64,000 nucleotides of DNA from Tetrastigma voinierianum (taxonomy: Eukaryota; Streptophyta; Magnoliopsida; Vitales; Vitaceae). This document shows, one piece after another, positions 47,321-58,939 of the stretch. Below the pieces are notes generated by a model that ran no database searches, had not been told where the DNA came from, and saw nothing but the letters and a program-made list of their open reading frames with translations. The stretch covers positions 1 to 64,000 of the forward strand of contig JAEQBH010004670.1 of the NCBI GenBank assembly GCA_016808115.1. Direction: 5' to 3'. How positions within the stretch are numbered: position 1 is the stretch's first letter; each line of letters starts with the position of its first letter. The translations under genes were made by a program, and so were the position numbers.

Positions 47321-48163
47321 TGCAATTATTGACACTAAAAATAAATTTTTAGGCCCAAATGGTATTTAAATAATTTTTCAGCTTAAAGGGTAGTGAAATA
47401 GGTCAAATAGATATGCCAAGCCCAAATCGTACGAGCCCAACCCAACCCGAGAAAGCCAAAGCCCATAATAATCAATCCATGAAAAGGTCCAAGGACATAT
47501 CCGAATTTTTACCATCAAAGCTTCAAGAAAAGAACATTGAGACTTTGTCTTAAAGGTGAGCCATGGAGAGACTTTTCTCCAAGTCCGACATGGCAAAGCA
47601 CGAGACGATGGTGGAAAGTTACTTAGAATAAAGACGAGCTAAGCACACATGCACAAAGCCGTCAGAGTTCGTATCGGACTACTGCTCATAAATGCTTATA
47701 AAAGGGTATGAAAGCATAAGAAGAATGGACCAACTTTCAAACACTCACAAAACCACGTCGCTTTCAAAGATTTCTCTTATTCTTCACAATTTCAATGCAA
47801 TGCTTTTTATCTCGTGATTCCTAGCTTATTTTTTATGTTCTTCCAAGTACTTTGTCATTTCAAAGCTTTCTTGAAGATTTGATTTTTAAACCAATTCTAT
47901 AATAGCCTCATTTATTTTTCAAGCCACCACAAATTTTCTCTCTTAGAAGGCTTTCAATTCAATCTATGCAATCTAATTTTCGATGTATTTTTTGCTTAGA
48001 ATCTAGGAAATGTCAAAGTAAACTAAGGGAACTAAGGATCCATTTGTCATTCGAGTATAAGTTAGATTTCTAGCAGACTATTTCAATTCGAGAATACTAA
48101 AATTTTCTAGCACGCCCACGCATCCACCAATCCCCATGCTTTTGTATGTTCTAGTGAATTACA
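47321..48163 (+). repeat. 3' LTR of Tat element
   Basis: Runs TGCAATTATTGACAC to GTGAATTACA, 843 bp. Its last 150 bases match the 5' remnant at 4645-4795. The left end is inferred from the polypurine tract, because the matching part of the 5' LTR is missing. The next five bases, AATTT, would be the target duplication, but its partner is outside the window. Confidence 0.7.
47697..47704 (+). promoter_or_regulatory. Putative TATA box of Tat LTR
   Basis: TATAAAAG, 467 bases before the LTR end and followed by a CACTCACAAAACC-type start region. Consistent with the LTR promoter. Confidence 0.6.
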
Positions 48164-50050
48164 AATTTGAATATAAATTTGTCGCATAAAGAATATTTTG
48201 AATATAAATTTAATTTGTAAATTTATGAAAAAGTATCTCAAATGTCTTTTCTAAAGGTATCTTTCAACCTAGAAAACAAGTAAAAATAATTGAAATCATT
48301 TCTAAACTCTAATTTTCCTCAAAATCTTTTCTTCTAAATTTTTTAAAGCTAGTAATTTTTTTTGTCATTCTTGGCTTTAAATCATCATTTTATACCTCTT
48401 TTTCATTCCTTTTTTCTTTTCTCAATAAAAAGTTGTTTTTCCATACAAATCTGTGTTTTTATATATTTTCGTGATTTAGTTCGCCTTGTGGCACGTGCGA
48501 CATCACCGCCTTTCCTTTGTGTGATTGCTGTCTTCGTGCAAGAGAAGCTGGTTAATATGTCATCTCACATTTTAATGCTTTGATTTTCGTAGCTTACGAC
48601 GCGATGTTTATTTCGTATCGGGATTTATTCAACCAAACAGAAGATATCCGATCATCTAATCGCCGATCAATAATATACCGCGTAACTATAGCGATGCAGT
48701 GTATTTTACTACAATAAGCAATATCTAACGCAGACGCCTCAATTATCAAAATTATGCTTTGTATCAATTCAGTATGTTATTAACGTGGATGTTGTTTTAT
48801 CTTTTATGGTTTTTGGCAATTTCGATTATATTTTTCTATCGATGTATTGCTAATTTAAATAAATGAAATTATTTTTCTCTTCAAAAAAAAATATTTTTCA
48901 ACCTAAATTTGTTTTTAAGGTGTACGAGTGATTAAAAAAAAATTTAAATGATAAAAAATATTCTTAAAAACCACCTTTAGGATAAGTCATTTTATAAATT
49001 ATAGAAGAGTCTCTATTCAAAGAGACACCTCCAGTGAGAATCTAATTTTATCATAGGAAACGTCAGCTTTGAAAAACACCTTGGCAAAAAAGTATTATAG
49101 CTTTATAAATAATTTCTTTAGATTTGTTCCTCAATGTTCAACATTTTAAGTCCCTTCAAGGTTATGGGAGGTTTACTATAACATTAACTTTAGAATTTAA
49201 TGAAATTAGTCAAAATGCTGATCTGAACAACCAAAATTAAAAACATAAATAAATAAAAGCCGATAATGATGGCTGGCTGGGGGTAGGATGTGGGACATAG
49301 CCACATAGGTGCTTTTGGCTTCTATTCTTCATATTAGGCCCAATATAATCCACCTTTACACACTATTCCAGGATGTTTCCGAAAAATAATAAAAATATTA
49401 AAAGAAATTCTTGAAAGTGAATTTGAAAAATCAGTCCTAAAATATAATATAGCTATATATTAGTTTTGACACTGTATGATAAAGTTTCAAATATGGGTTT
49501 TACTAGTCAAAAAAGGAGCCTATTTAAAAAATGGTTTCTTTAAAATATACTCTCCGCTAATTTTTCGTTGCTTTCAAGCAGATCATAATATTTCAATAAT
49601 TCTGGAAAAGCCTCTAAAGTTGGTAAATTTTAAGTTTTTTTCGATTTACAGTGTCTCTTCAAAATAATTTAATATAAATTCAAAATTTTAAAATTACGAA
49701 GATTTTTAAAATATACTTTATGCATACAACATTTCAATAATACTTAAAGTGTTTCTCAAAAAAAACACTTAATCTAAATTCAAAATTTTCAAATTAAATT
49801 ATCGCTGCTTTCTTCAAAATACTTCACAATAATCCGATTTTTTCAAAATTAATAAGATGATCTTGTTATTATCAAATTTATATTAAAATTTTAAATTAGA
49901 TAAAGGTTGTTTTCTCAATGTAGAAATTTTGTGAATACTTCTAAACCTTTTCTATTCAAAAGGAATTTTTTTACACTAAATGTCTAAAAAGCCTCATCAC
50001 ACCCATGTCTAATTTGAGCCTAGAAGTACCGAATAACTTATTTTAAATTC
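48164..50050. other. AT-rich region without recognisable genes
   Basis: Flanks the Tat element on its right. Composed of A/T runs with only short ORFs (48362-48583; 49476-49667) that lack protein-like composition. At 48590-48740 a short CpG-rich patch (ACCGCGTAACTATAGCGATG) stands out. From 48900 the sequence contains AGAGACAC and CTCTTCAAA-type words shared, in opposite orientation, with 52730-53165. Confidence 0.6.
49470..49990 (+). repeat. Left AT-rich segment, inverted relative to 52730-53165
   Basis: Contains GTGTCTCTTCAAAATAATTT and AATTCAAAATTTTCAAATTA. Their reverse complements resemble CTTGAAGAGACACTTTTT and ATTTTGAAAATTTGAATTTA in the right segment. The similarity is patchy by eye and low-complexity, so this is a weak call. 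Confidence 0.35.
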
Positions 50051-50063
50051 ATGCCATGAATGT

Positions 50064-50113
50064 TATGATGAGAGATCTTAATATTCATGGCATATACATA
50101 TATATATATAAAG

Positions 50114-50155
<42 letters not shown>

Positions 50156-50212
50156 TTTTTTCTTTCAAAAAAGAGTTGGTTATGCCATGAATGTTAAGAT
50201 CTCCCATCGTAT
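50064..50212. repeat. Short foldback: 31-bp inverted repeat around (TA)n
   Basis: TATGATGAGAGATCTTAATA then TTCATGGCATA (50064-50094) pairs with the complement of TATGCCATGAATGTTAAGAT then CTCCCATCGTA (50179-50209), about 28 of 31 positions by eye. The loop is mostly a (TA)n tract plus T8-9. The left arm also contains its own ATGCCATGAAT...ATTCATGGCAT palindrome. It could be a MITE remnant or another hairpin-forming repeat. Confidence 0.7.
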
Positions 50213-52570
50213 ATCTTGTATATAAATGCCGGATGCAACTAAAAATACGGGAACCATTAGATATTTTCAATTTGGGAAAATATCTAAGCTAGCTGGGTCA
50301 CCTGCTCTGCAAGTCAAAGCCACCCCTTGCCCTGTGCCTCGTTGGAAAAAAGTGAAAAAAAAAGAGCTATGCTTTTGTCCTGCCGTGCCTACCTTCATCA
50401 TGTCAAAACAAAACTCAGCCAGCCTTAGAACTCAAGAGAGGTCACCAGCCAGTCTTTAAAACCTGCCTTTGAAACTGTCGTCGCCGTTCGGTCCCTTGCT
50501 GTGGAGTTTTCAGCACATGGTGATGGAGCTCTCATTATAAATCACAAAAATGAAAATGGGCTTTGATTATGTCTATTCAGGACAAAAAATATTTTTCATC
50601 ATAATTGACTAGGTGACAAAATATTTCTGTGACAGCATGAATCTGGAAAGTCCTTTCATGGTGTTTAGCAATACATAATAGATGCACAAATAATCATGTC
50701 CCCTTCGCCAAACTACTGTTACATTCACTGCCACTACATAACTCCTTTCATATATTGATGGTTAACAAATTCTGAACATTTATACGATTCATTTTAGATA
50801 GTTTTCTGTTTTCTGCCCTCTGTAATTCTGGCTTGTTTGGTCACTGAATCACCAAGCTGGACTTCTTGTTTTTGACATGTAACCGTTCATTGGATTTCAA
50901 TTTCATAATTGGTCACAGATAGGAATGTCTAGTGCATTGGAGACTCTATGGGCAGCTATGGAGCAAACAATAAAGGCAAGCTAGGAACCAAACTTACACT
51001 CTGCTATGTTCTCGCTATCTTGGTTTGTCTTCCACCCTGTCATATGGACTTACATGGGAAAACTGCTCACTGTAGGCCAAAGACCCCTTAATTTCACTTG
51101 AAGCTGGTAAATTCCACAATGTGAGCTTATTCTGCGCTTGGCCTGCTTATGCAACTCTTCAGCCACTTACTGGTACTTTCAAACACAGTTTGATTATCAT
51201 GCCCATGCTCCTGTCTTGTGCTGCCTGTGTTTCCATATACCTCTATGTTGGGTTTTAGTATTCAAGAGGACTTAGGTGTAACCTTGAGCAGCATCCAGTT
51301 TCTATGGAGTGCTCTTGCTGAATGGGAGAGTTTTTCCGCTTGCTATCCCTTCTCTGCTGTTATGATTTGGTTAATTCCTAGTTTTTGCTCAACTTCTATT
51401 CGAGTTACAGTGTTCCTGATTCTTACTGGGTTCTCATGCTATTGATTAGGTCTAGAATGGCGGTCATATGAACTGTCTTGTTGTCTGGGTTTCCCCAACC
51501 TCAGCTTTGAAACCCTTTTCTCTCCATCTGGTGTTCTGCATTAGTCTTCCATCTTGATCTTTATGTATAGGTTTAAAAATGTCATCTGAATTGGATAGAA
51601 ATCATTAAGATATATAACCTTATAAATTCTTTGCCTCAATTTTTTCTGAGTCTAGTCTCAACACTCTATGCAATACCATATGGAGTAGGAGAGCTGCTGG
51701 TGCTGCCTGTTTGAAATCACATTCAATTAGTATGTCTATTTATGCTATCCGCTACACAACAATACTGCAAAACATATTTCTTTGTTTGGTCCTGAAAAGA
51801 GTTCCAAATGAACTTCTGGGAGCAGGGAACCCTCAAAAGGCACGTATAGCTGTGTATGTTCCATGTTCCTTGCAGTGAAAGAGAGACAGCTATATGAGCT
51901 CAACCCTTTCGCCAGTGTCATGCGTTTTTGGCTATCGATGTTCAGCTGTAACGAGAAGGAGATAGTGGATTATGTCACAAGCATGTATCCCCTGGAATGA
52001 AATCTGTTTGGTTATATTGGACAGCATACAAGGGGTTCTTGAGGTAATGGCTTCTCTACCAGTCGTAAATTAAGCAAGGCTGGTCGTGTTCCAATAGATA
52101 ATATTCTCTATAATCCTAGCTAATGTTTCTTTAAATTAGGTTATAGGGGATTTGTGGTGGCAAGTATAGCTTTCATCAAATCTTTGAGCTTTTATCCCAA
52201 TAGTTGCCACATTAGCGTTCTGGTTTCAGTCACATGGGGAGAGGCCTATGGATTGGACTACAAGCTGGTGCTCTTCTACAAACAATCCTGCTCGGTATCG
52301 TAACTAGTTGTACAAATTGGGAAAAGCAGGCATATCCTCCCATCTTTCCCTTCCAATTTTAGTACTCGATGATGCAGAGTTCTTTGATCTAATTTCCTCT
52401 TTCTTGGCAACCAAACTAATGTAGACAAGACGAAGACCAGCTACTGTTACTGTGTGTTGTATGTGTGTGTTTTACAATTGAAGCAAGGCCTCAAATATTT
52501 GAGGGAAAGGGAAGATCTACTATCGAAGATATGTGAACGAGTAGATGCCATATTCCCCTTATCAGACTAA
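50213..52570. other. Balanced-composition block, unidentified
   Basis: Base composition is clearly less AT-rich than on either side, and the text resembles plant transcribed/intronic sequence (T-rich runs, TTCTTGTTTTTG and CTTTTCTCTCCATCTGG words). No ORF exceeds about 80 codons; the longest, 50226-50459 and 51218-51445, have no recognisable domain. It could be a relic of a host gene end, a non-coding transcript or captured sequence. Confidence 0.4.
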
Positions 52571-52729
52571 GACATATCACTATGTTAGTTTCCATCATTT
52601 TTTTTCCTTTCTTTTACAAAGTCATTCAAAGAAAGCTGAGGGCACTTTGATGCCTCAAATGTTAGACTTAATATGTTTTAATGGCATGTGGGGGTGGTGG
52701 AGGTGTTCTTAGACATTAGACATTTAGTG

Positions 52730-53165
52730 TTAAAAAAAAAACATTCAGATTATAAATATTCTTAAATCTAATATAGTTTTTGTTACGTGGATCTAAATTT
52801 TTTTTTTTGAAAAGATACTTTGTAAATGTTTCTTGAAGAGACACTTTTTAGGTTAAAATATATTTTCAATTTTAAATTTTAATGTAAACTTTTGAATATA
52901 CAATCTTCACATAATTTTGAAAATTTGAATTTAAACCCAAAGGAAATGCTTTTTCAAGATATACCTTCATAATTTTGAAAATTTTCAATTTAAAACTAAA
53001 ATTTGCCTCTCTTTAAAAGACGGTTTCTAAATTATTAAAATATTATACTGAAAAAGACATTTTCTAAAAATTTAAAAAACTGAAAGTGTTTTTTGAAAAG
53101 ACATCTTTTAAATAGTTTTTTTTTTCTCAATTTTTTTAATTATTAAAACTCACCTTTTGGAAGCT
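52730..53165 (-). repeat. Right AT-rich segment, inverted relative to 49470-49990
   Basis: Repeated words AAAGTGTTTTTTGAAAAGAC, TTTCTTGAAGAGACAC and AATTTTGAAAATTT, as described for the left segment. The two could be long inverted termini of one element or two independent copies of a common AT-rich repeat. Confidence 0.35.
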
Positions 53166-53895
53166 TTATCCGGCGTCAAATTTATGCGGAGAAAATTACA
53201 GCTACTATACTAGGATTAAAAAAATTATTATTTTTTAAACATCACGTGGCTGCGTATTTGCGCCAGCCAAAGACGTTAAACCGTCTATAATCTTACGTTG
53301 GTAAAGCCACGCACGGTAAATCAAGTTTATAGTTTAGCTATAAAAGCGCAGCTATAGAACAAGTTTCATCGTTAAATAGCCGACATTTTATTTAACATTT
53401 ATGTTTTTTCGCACAAAAAATTTTACTTATATGAGAGTCTCATGAACTGTATCATTCACCTGTAAAACTCGCTCTTATAATGGTAACTGCTTTTTATACC
53501 GAACCCAAGTTTATTTGACTAAATCCATCAATGATCTTATTGCTAATAAAGAAGTGCATTGGAAAATGAAAGTTTATTGGGTTCAGTTATAAAAAGTTTG
53601 TTCTCAAAGATATAAACGAGGTTTATATCGTTAGAGGCTTTATTTCTCGGCATTCAAGTGCTTTTTCTGCATAAAATTTTATCTACACGTATCTCAAGCA
53701 GATAAAATCATCATCTAACACAGATAAAACCCGGTTGTTTATAGTCAACCCAAAGTTTATTTGGACTAAAATTCATCTCCTTTGGAACCCGTAAAGTATT
53801 GGTAGAGAGCAAAGAAAAAAATACTATATTTTTCATCTTTGTTTTTCTTGTGAAAATATACTAAAATTTTATATATTTTAAAATATATAAATGAG

Positions 53896-53937
<42 letters not shown>

Positions 53938-54300
53938 TGTTTAAACTTATTTTTTATTTTTTCTTTTTATTTTTCTTTATTTTTTTGTTTAATACTTTTC
54001 AAGTTTCAAACATAGTCTAAATTTTTTTTTAATTATATATTTTTTCTTTATTTTTCATAGTAAATTAAGTACAAGAATTAGATTTCAAAAAACTAAAAAA
54101 AATTTCTAAGATGTTCATTTTGATCCTTTTATCATCTATTTAGTTTCATATGCTTTCTTTCAGAATCGGAAAGTAATGAGGGCTCAAAAGATTTGGATTC
54201 CTTAATTATAATTCATTGGAAAGCAGTTGTACTGTATATAAAGTCAAATACAAATTAGCAAACGGACTTGGACTTATTAAATAAAATGGAAACAGGTGAA
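53166..54300. other. AT-rich region with a DNA-transposon-like patch
   Basis: At 53180-53400 there are words such as AAACCGTCTATAATCTTACG, GTGGCTGCG and AAAAGCGCAGCTATAGAAC, similar in style to subterminal repeats of plant CACTA-type transposons. No ORF and no terminal inverted repeat can be shown. A (AT)n run lies at 53899-53928. The rest is A/T-rich with nothing further to report. Confidence 0.35.
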
Positions 54301-54315
54301 ATAAAGATAAAAGCA

Positions 54316-54840
54316 TTTGATTTGTCAAAAAAAAAAAAAATCATTGATTTTATCATTTTACTGGAGAAACAACAATGTTGTCAACAAGGTAATTTTTGTT
54401 AGGATAAAGTTGACCAAACTTTTAAAAATGGTATCATATTGTTGGACCAAACTTTTTGTTGTGGTACAGAAAAGAAAAACATTTGATTTTATCATCTTAT
54501 GGAGAAACAAGGCATATTTGTTTACTGTTTAAAAATTATTTTATTTAAAAATAATGAGAATAAGAAATATAGGAAAAGCATATTTGATTTATAATTTGTT
54601 TTGTTGTCAACAAGGTAACTTTTTGTTGTGGGATAAAGTTGGACCAAACTTTTAAAAATGGTATCATATTGTTGGACCAAACTTTTTGTTGTGGCATAAA
54701 GAAAAAAACATTGATTTTATCATCTTATGGGAGAAACAAGGCATATTTGTTTACTGTTTTTAAAAATTATTTTTTATTCTAAAAAATAATGAGAATAAGA
54801 AATATAGGAAAAACATATTTGATTTATAATTTGTTTTTTT
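54316..54840. repeat. About 240-bp tandem duplication
   Basis: The block GTTGTCAACAAGGTAA, ATAAAGTTGRACCAAAC, GGTATCATATTGTTGGACCA, ATTTTATCATCTTATGG and GCATATTTGTTTACTG occurs twice, at about 54373-54600 and 54604-54838. A shortened third copy (CCACAAGGTAACTTTTTGTT, AAGTTGGACCAAAC) is at 54998-55044. Confidence 0.88.
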
Positions 54841-55044
54841 TTTAACATAAAAAACATTTAAAAAAACTTAAATTTTAAAAACCAAATAAGAGTTTTTAAA
54901 AAACACATTTTGTACGATCTCTGTATTTTCAAAAAACATGTTCTTAATAATAGTTTTCTAAAATAGTAACTAAACAAGCCCAAGCCCAAGCTTGTTTTCC
55001 ACAAGGTAACTTTTTGTTGTGGAATTAAGTTGGACCAAACTTTT

Positions 55045-55235
55045 AAAAACAGTGTTCTCCTCTGGCTTCACCGGCTTTATTTTATTGTAAGTTGCATTGT
55101 TTTATGGGAAAAGTGTGTTTTAAGCCGTTTATTCACAAATAATGTCATAGGTTAAGTTTGTAAAAATCCAACATTATTACGGTTAAAGAAAAAAATTAAA
55201 TTCAAATTCAATTTTTTTTTAGTCATTAAAGTAGT
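55045..55235. repeat. Dispersed direct repeat, left copy
   Basis: CTCCTCTGGCTTCA then GTAAGTTGCATTGTTTTATG, TTTTAAGCCGTTTATTCACA and AAAAATCCAACATTATTA match 56985-57170 in the same orientation about 1.94 kb away. Confidence 0.88.
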
Positions 55236-56984
55236 ATCTAAGGTTCATTTAGATGGATCATTTGGGAAAAAATTGTTTACATAAAGGTTTGAACCCTTGA
55301 TCTTTAGTTTGAAGGATATGATACTTAATCATGTCTCCCTTGTAAATACTTATACCTCTTAATTATATTTTCTAGCTCCTACACTTATTAAGATAATACC
55401 AAAAGCTTAACTTTTGAAATGGTCTATTTTTTCTCTTCTCTAGCTAGAGTTTTGAGCAGTTTGACACACTTTTTCTTTATTCTATTTTGTTAACAGTGAT
55501 TTTTAGTTTAAATAGTTAGAAACGTGATTTTGGATTCTTTTAACCTATAATCGAATAATTTATGTGACTGAAAATTGGAAGTGTGGGTACCATGGTCTTT
55601 AGACTCATTATTCAATGGGCCCAAAGGATGTTAGGTCCATATCATAAATTCAGCCTGCCCTCACTTACCATATCGAACTGTGGGGCTTAATTCGCACTAA
55701 CGATCTTAAAAAAGCAGTTAGATGTTTTCATCACTAAATTTCCTAGGCACCCGGGCCTAGAATTTATCCACGGTCATTCGTCGCGTATGCTAAGTTCGTT
55801 ATTAAAAAATATACGAAAAGTTGTAACATGCAAATGATATATATCAACACATTTCCTGGGGCTTCAAATCCACATTAAAATATTAATTCGATATGAATAA
55901 TTAATCTTCGAGCATGAAAAAAGATTTTATTCTCAAGATTAAGAAATTTTCTTTCCAAAAATCAAAGAGAGATTTATGAACAACTTTTTATAAATTAAGA
56001 AGATCCCTCACGATAGGGAGGTAAGCAATTTCAACTGCTCATATTTTCCTCTTCTTTTTTTCTATTTTTTATTGACTTAATCATCAGAGATAAGATCGAT
56101 CCATCATCACCAAATCACTCTTTTACATGTTTATACTCAGAGGTTTAGACAATCAAGATAATAACAAGAAACAAATGTTTCAAAATTGAGGAGGCCAAAC
56201 AGTGGAGCAATGCCAATTCCAGTCGGGTCCTCTCCTGGGCAACCGGACAATCAATTCGGTTAATGCTTTGCTTTTTCATGCAAAACTTGGTCGGACGACC
56301 ACCACGTGCATGGATGGGGACAGTGCACAGTGCACAGAGCAAAGACTCGTCGGCTCTCAAAGCATACGCTGAATGAGTCACCAGCTGTCATGTCATAGAG
56401 ATAGGATGCTCTAAATATTTATCTCTAATATATATTATTTTCATGCCTTAAATAACAAAGAGCTAAAATTGATAAGTAGATAGGAGCTTTTGTTTGTTAT
56501 AAGGTTTGGTATATGCTAATCCTGATTGTTTTTTAGAATAAAGATTGATAAATCTTTAGATTTTTTTTTCTTCAGTTTAGAGCAACTCTAAAATAAGGAG
56601 ATTTTCTGGATTCTTCATCTTTATATAAGGAGATTTTTATCAAAAATCATTCTCTAATCATTCTATATTTACATTTTTAAATATGAATAGAGATTCATTA
56701 TTCATATTTAATAAGATACAATTCTTCAACTTTTATTTTTATAATATTTAGGGATATAAATACACAATTTAAAGATTGTGAATTGGAGTTAAAAGTAAAA
56801 AAATGAGTCTCATCATCTTTAAATATAACTAAAATATTAATTTAAAAATAAAATTAAAGATTTGTGATAGAAGATGACCTTAACCGCAACTTTGGTTGTT
56901 ATCCTGTCGCATAACTGATCACAGAACTTGTTAGAAGTCATATGACTCGTATCCGTAACGATGGTCGGACACTTTGAGAGGTTT
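55236..56984. other. Gene-poor spacer
   Basis: AT-rich, no recognisable gene. A minus-strand ORF at 56381-56145 (78 codons, from MTHSAYALRADESLLCALCT) lies in a less AT-rich patch but has no homologue I can name. A 55750-55830 patch (CACCCGGGCCTAG, CATTCGTCGCGTATGC) is slightly CpG-richer. Nothing else can be supported. Confidence 0.5.
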
Positions 56985-57170
56985 CTCTCTCCTCTGGCTT
57001 CATCCACCTTTTTTTTTTTTTTTGTAAGTTGCATTGTTTTATGGAAAAAGGGTCTTTTAAGCCGTTTATTCACAAATAATGTTATTTTATACTTGAAGTG
57101 TTTAAAAATCCAACATTATTATGATCTAAAGGAAAAAAATTGAATTTTTTTATTGATTAAAGTAGTATCG
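56985..57170. repeat. Dispersed direct repeat, right copy
   Basis: Partner of 55045-55235. The homopolymer T run after CATCCACC has grown to 19 bases here where the left copy has TTTATTTTATT. Confidence 0.88.
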
Positions 57171-57754
57171 TTCATTATGATAGTATCAAAAGCTTAATCG
57201 ATGAAATCTATTTTTTTTTTTTTTTTTGGGAAATTGACATGAATAATCTCAGGTATGACTCATCTTCTTCAAATAGTTATATATATTGATTAACTATGAA
57301 TAATCTCAAGTTTAGGAGGCCCCATATCGTATTGGTCCTGTTAGAAATGTAACTGATTAAGTAGGTAAAAAATATCATATATCACTATCTAATTAGTCCA
57401 TAATTTTTTTTTAAATCAATTTGATCCTCATCCTCTCTCTCCTTTCTCGCCATATGTCATACAATCATTCCCAATCTTTATTTCATTAAAAAAAAACCAT
57501 TTTTCTCTTCTCTCTCAATCCTTCTTCACCATAGGTGACACCTTCTCCTCCTATTCTTTCCCCTTCTCCACCACTATTGCCACCATCTCGGCCTCCGACT
57601 CCACCAGAGCTCTACCAGTTAATGTAATCTATTTTGAAGGACAACCAAGTGATGAACCGATAACCCAGTTCTATTTTAAGGTTTGAACTTATACCACTCT
57701 TCACGAGGCAAATCAATATTAAGAGCAAGTAGAATTCAACACAGGGCATTCTAT
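57171..57754. other. Flank of the Athila-like element
   Basis: AT-rich then a CT-rich stretch (57430-57600, CCTTCTCCACCACTATTGCC). No gene. The likely insertion boundary is 57754/57755. Confidence 0.45.
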
Positions 57755-58858
57755 TGCCTCTCAAATTATATTTTTCTTTGTAAACTGAACTAGGCCTTGA
57801 AAATCTGCAAGTGCACAAGTCATACAACTAATAAAGTGGACTTTACGAGTTTGGATATCCTTCCCACAAGGATCTACTTAACGGAATTTTGACTGAATAC
57901 CCTGATTACTCAAGTTCATCACTATTTGAGCTACAAATCTCAGTGTAAAGATACTGAAATTAATAGTAAAAATAAATGTTTTTGGTTCTTTTGTTCTTAT
58001 GCACTATTGTTGGTCTTTCAAATAATGATAGAATTTGGAATGGGTTACTTACCAAAACACAACAAAGTTCCAAAAAGAAATATATCTGACACTGATTCGT
58101 CAAGGTACTTTGCAGATCCTCGGGCTAACTTCCACAAATCTAATTCACAACCCAACACAAGCTCAACCAAGAACAAGTGCTCAGGCTATTACTTTTATGA
58201 AATGGGTCCCTTAAGGAAGAAATGGTCCTCAGACTAAGGTTTCCATCAATTCCATGAGCTAGATGAGACTTGATCCTCAAACCAAGTCAACAAATCCCAT
58301 CCAATATAGCTTTAAGTCATTACCTCTAATTAGTTCACATCTCAACTCCCTGGACAGAGGTTCAATGCGTTTGAACTAAAAAGAATAACAACATTCTATT
58401 ATTCAGCTTAAGAACAAAATAATCTAGGATCCAGTTCTCTAAATCACACCTTAACTGCCACTTTGAAGGGATCTATGAGAAGAGATCCGAAGCAGCAAAA
58501 TTAATATCTCTTAAAGAATAATGAAGCTTAAGAAAAACAAATCCTAATTCAGTTATATAAAAACTCAATCAATCATCATAACAGCAATTAATCTGCAATC
58601 TTAATTAATTCATCCAAATTAATTAGTCTTTAAATTCCCAAAATCTCAAACATCAATCCCAAGCTAATTAGGCAAGTTCACAAGGTTCAAAATCAGAAAC
58701 ATAAAGTAAAATGAAAGAGAATTCTAATGCTCTACTGCACTAGCAAGAGCTTATTCAACAAGTTAGATGAGCTTTAAAGCTCCCTTCCACAATTCCTTCT
58801 TTTCTAAGAAATTCTGAAGTTGATTCCCAAAAAGTTGCGCACTCTACCCTAGGAGCTT

Positions 58859-58867
58859 CTATTTATA
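58859..58867 (-). promoter_or_regulatory. Putative TATA box of Athila LTR
   Basis: TATAAATAG on the minus strand, directly followed by AAGCTCCTAGGGTAGAG, about 80 bases downstream of the TCGCGA array. Confidence 0.6.
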
Positions 58868-58939
58868 GGCTCTAATGATTGGGCCTTGAAAACGAGGCGG
58901 ATAATGCACTGGAAAAGCCTAAGACCCACTCCTAATCGT

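Larger units (their letters stand above)
4599..48163 (+). mobile_element. Tat-lineage Ty3/gypsy element, decayed, with nested insertions
   Basis: LTR remnants at 4599-4795 and 47321-48163 share a terminal stretch (GCACGCCC-CGCATCCACCAATCCC to GAATTACA). Between them on the + strand run gag, aspartic protease, RT, RNase H, a second archaeal-type RNase H and integrase, then a long 3' region with an antisense plant-mobile-domain ORF. The dual RNase H and the antisense ORF both fit the Tat clade (Ogre/Retand type). Insertions are the Tekay-like element 13015-38936 and the reverse LTR 42264-45907, leaving roughly 14 kb of Tat sequence. The pre-insertion sequence around the Tekay site reads through as a copy of the local repeat found at 12920-12950. 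Confidence 0.8.

Noticed and set aside
56145..56381. 78-codon minus-strand ORF with balanced composition
   Set aside because: No recognisable domain, no supporting exons, and no start context that sets it apart from chance.
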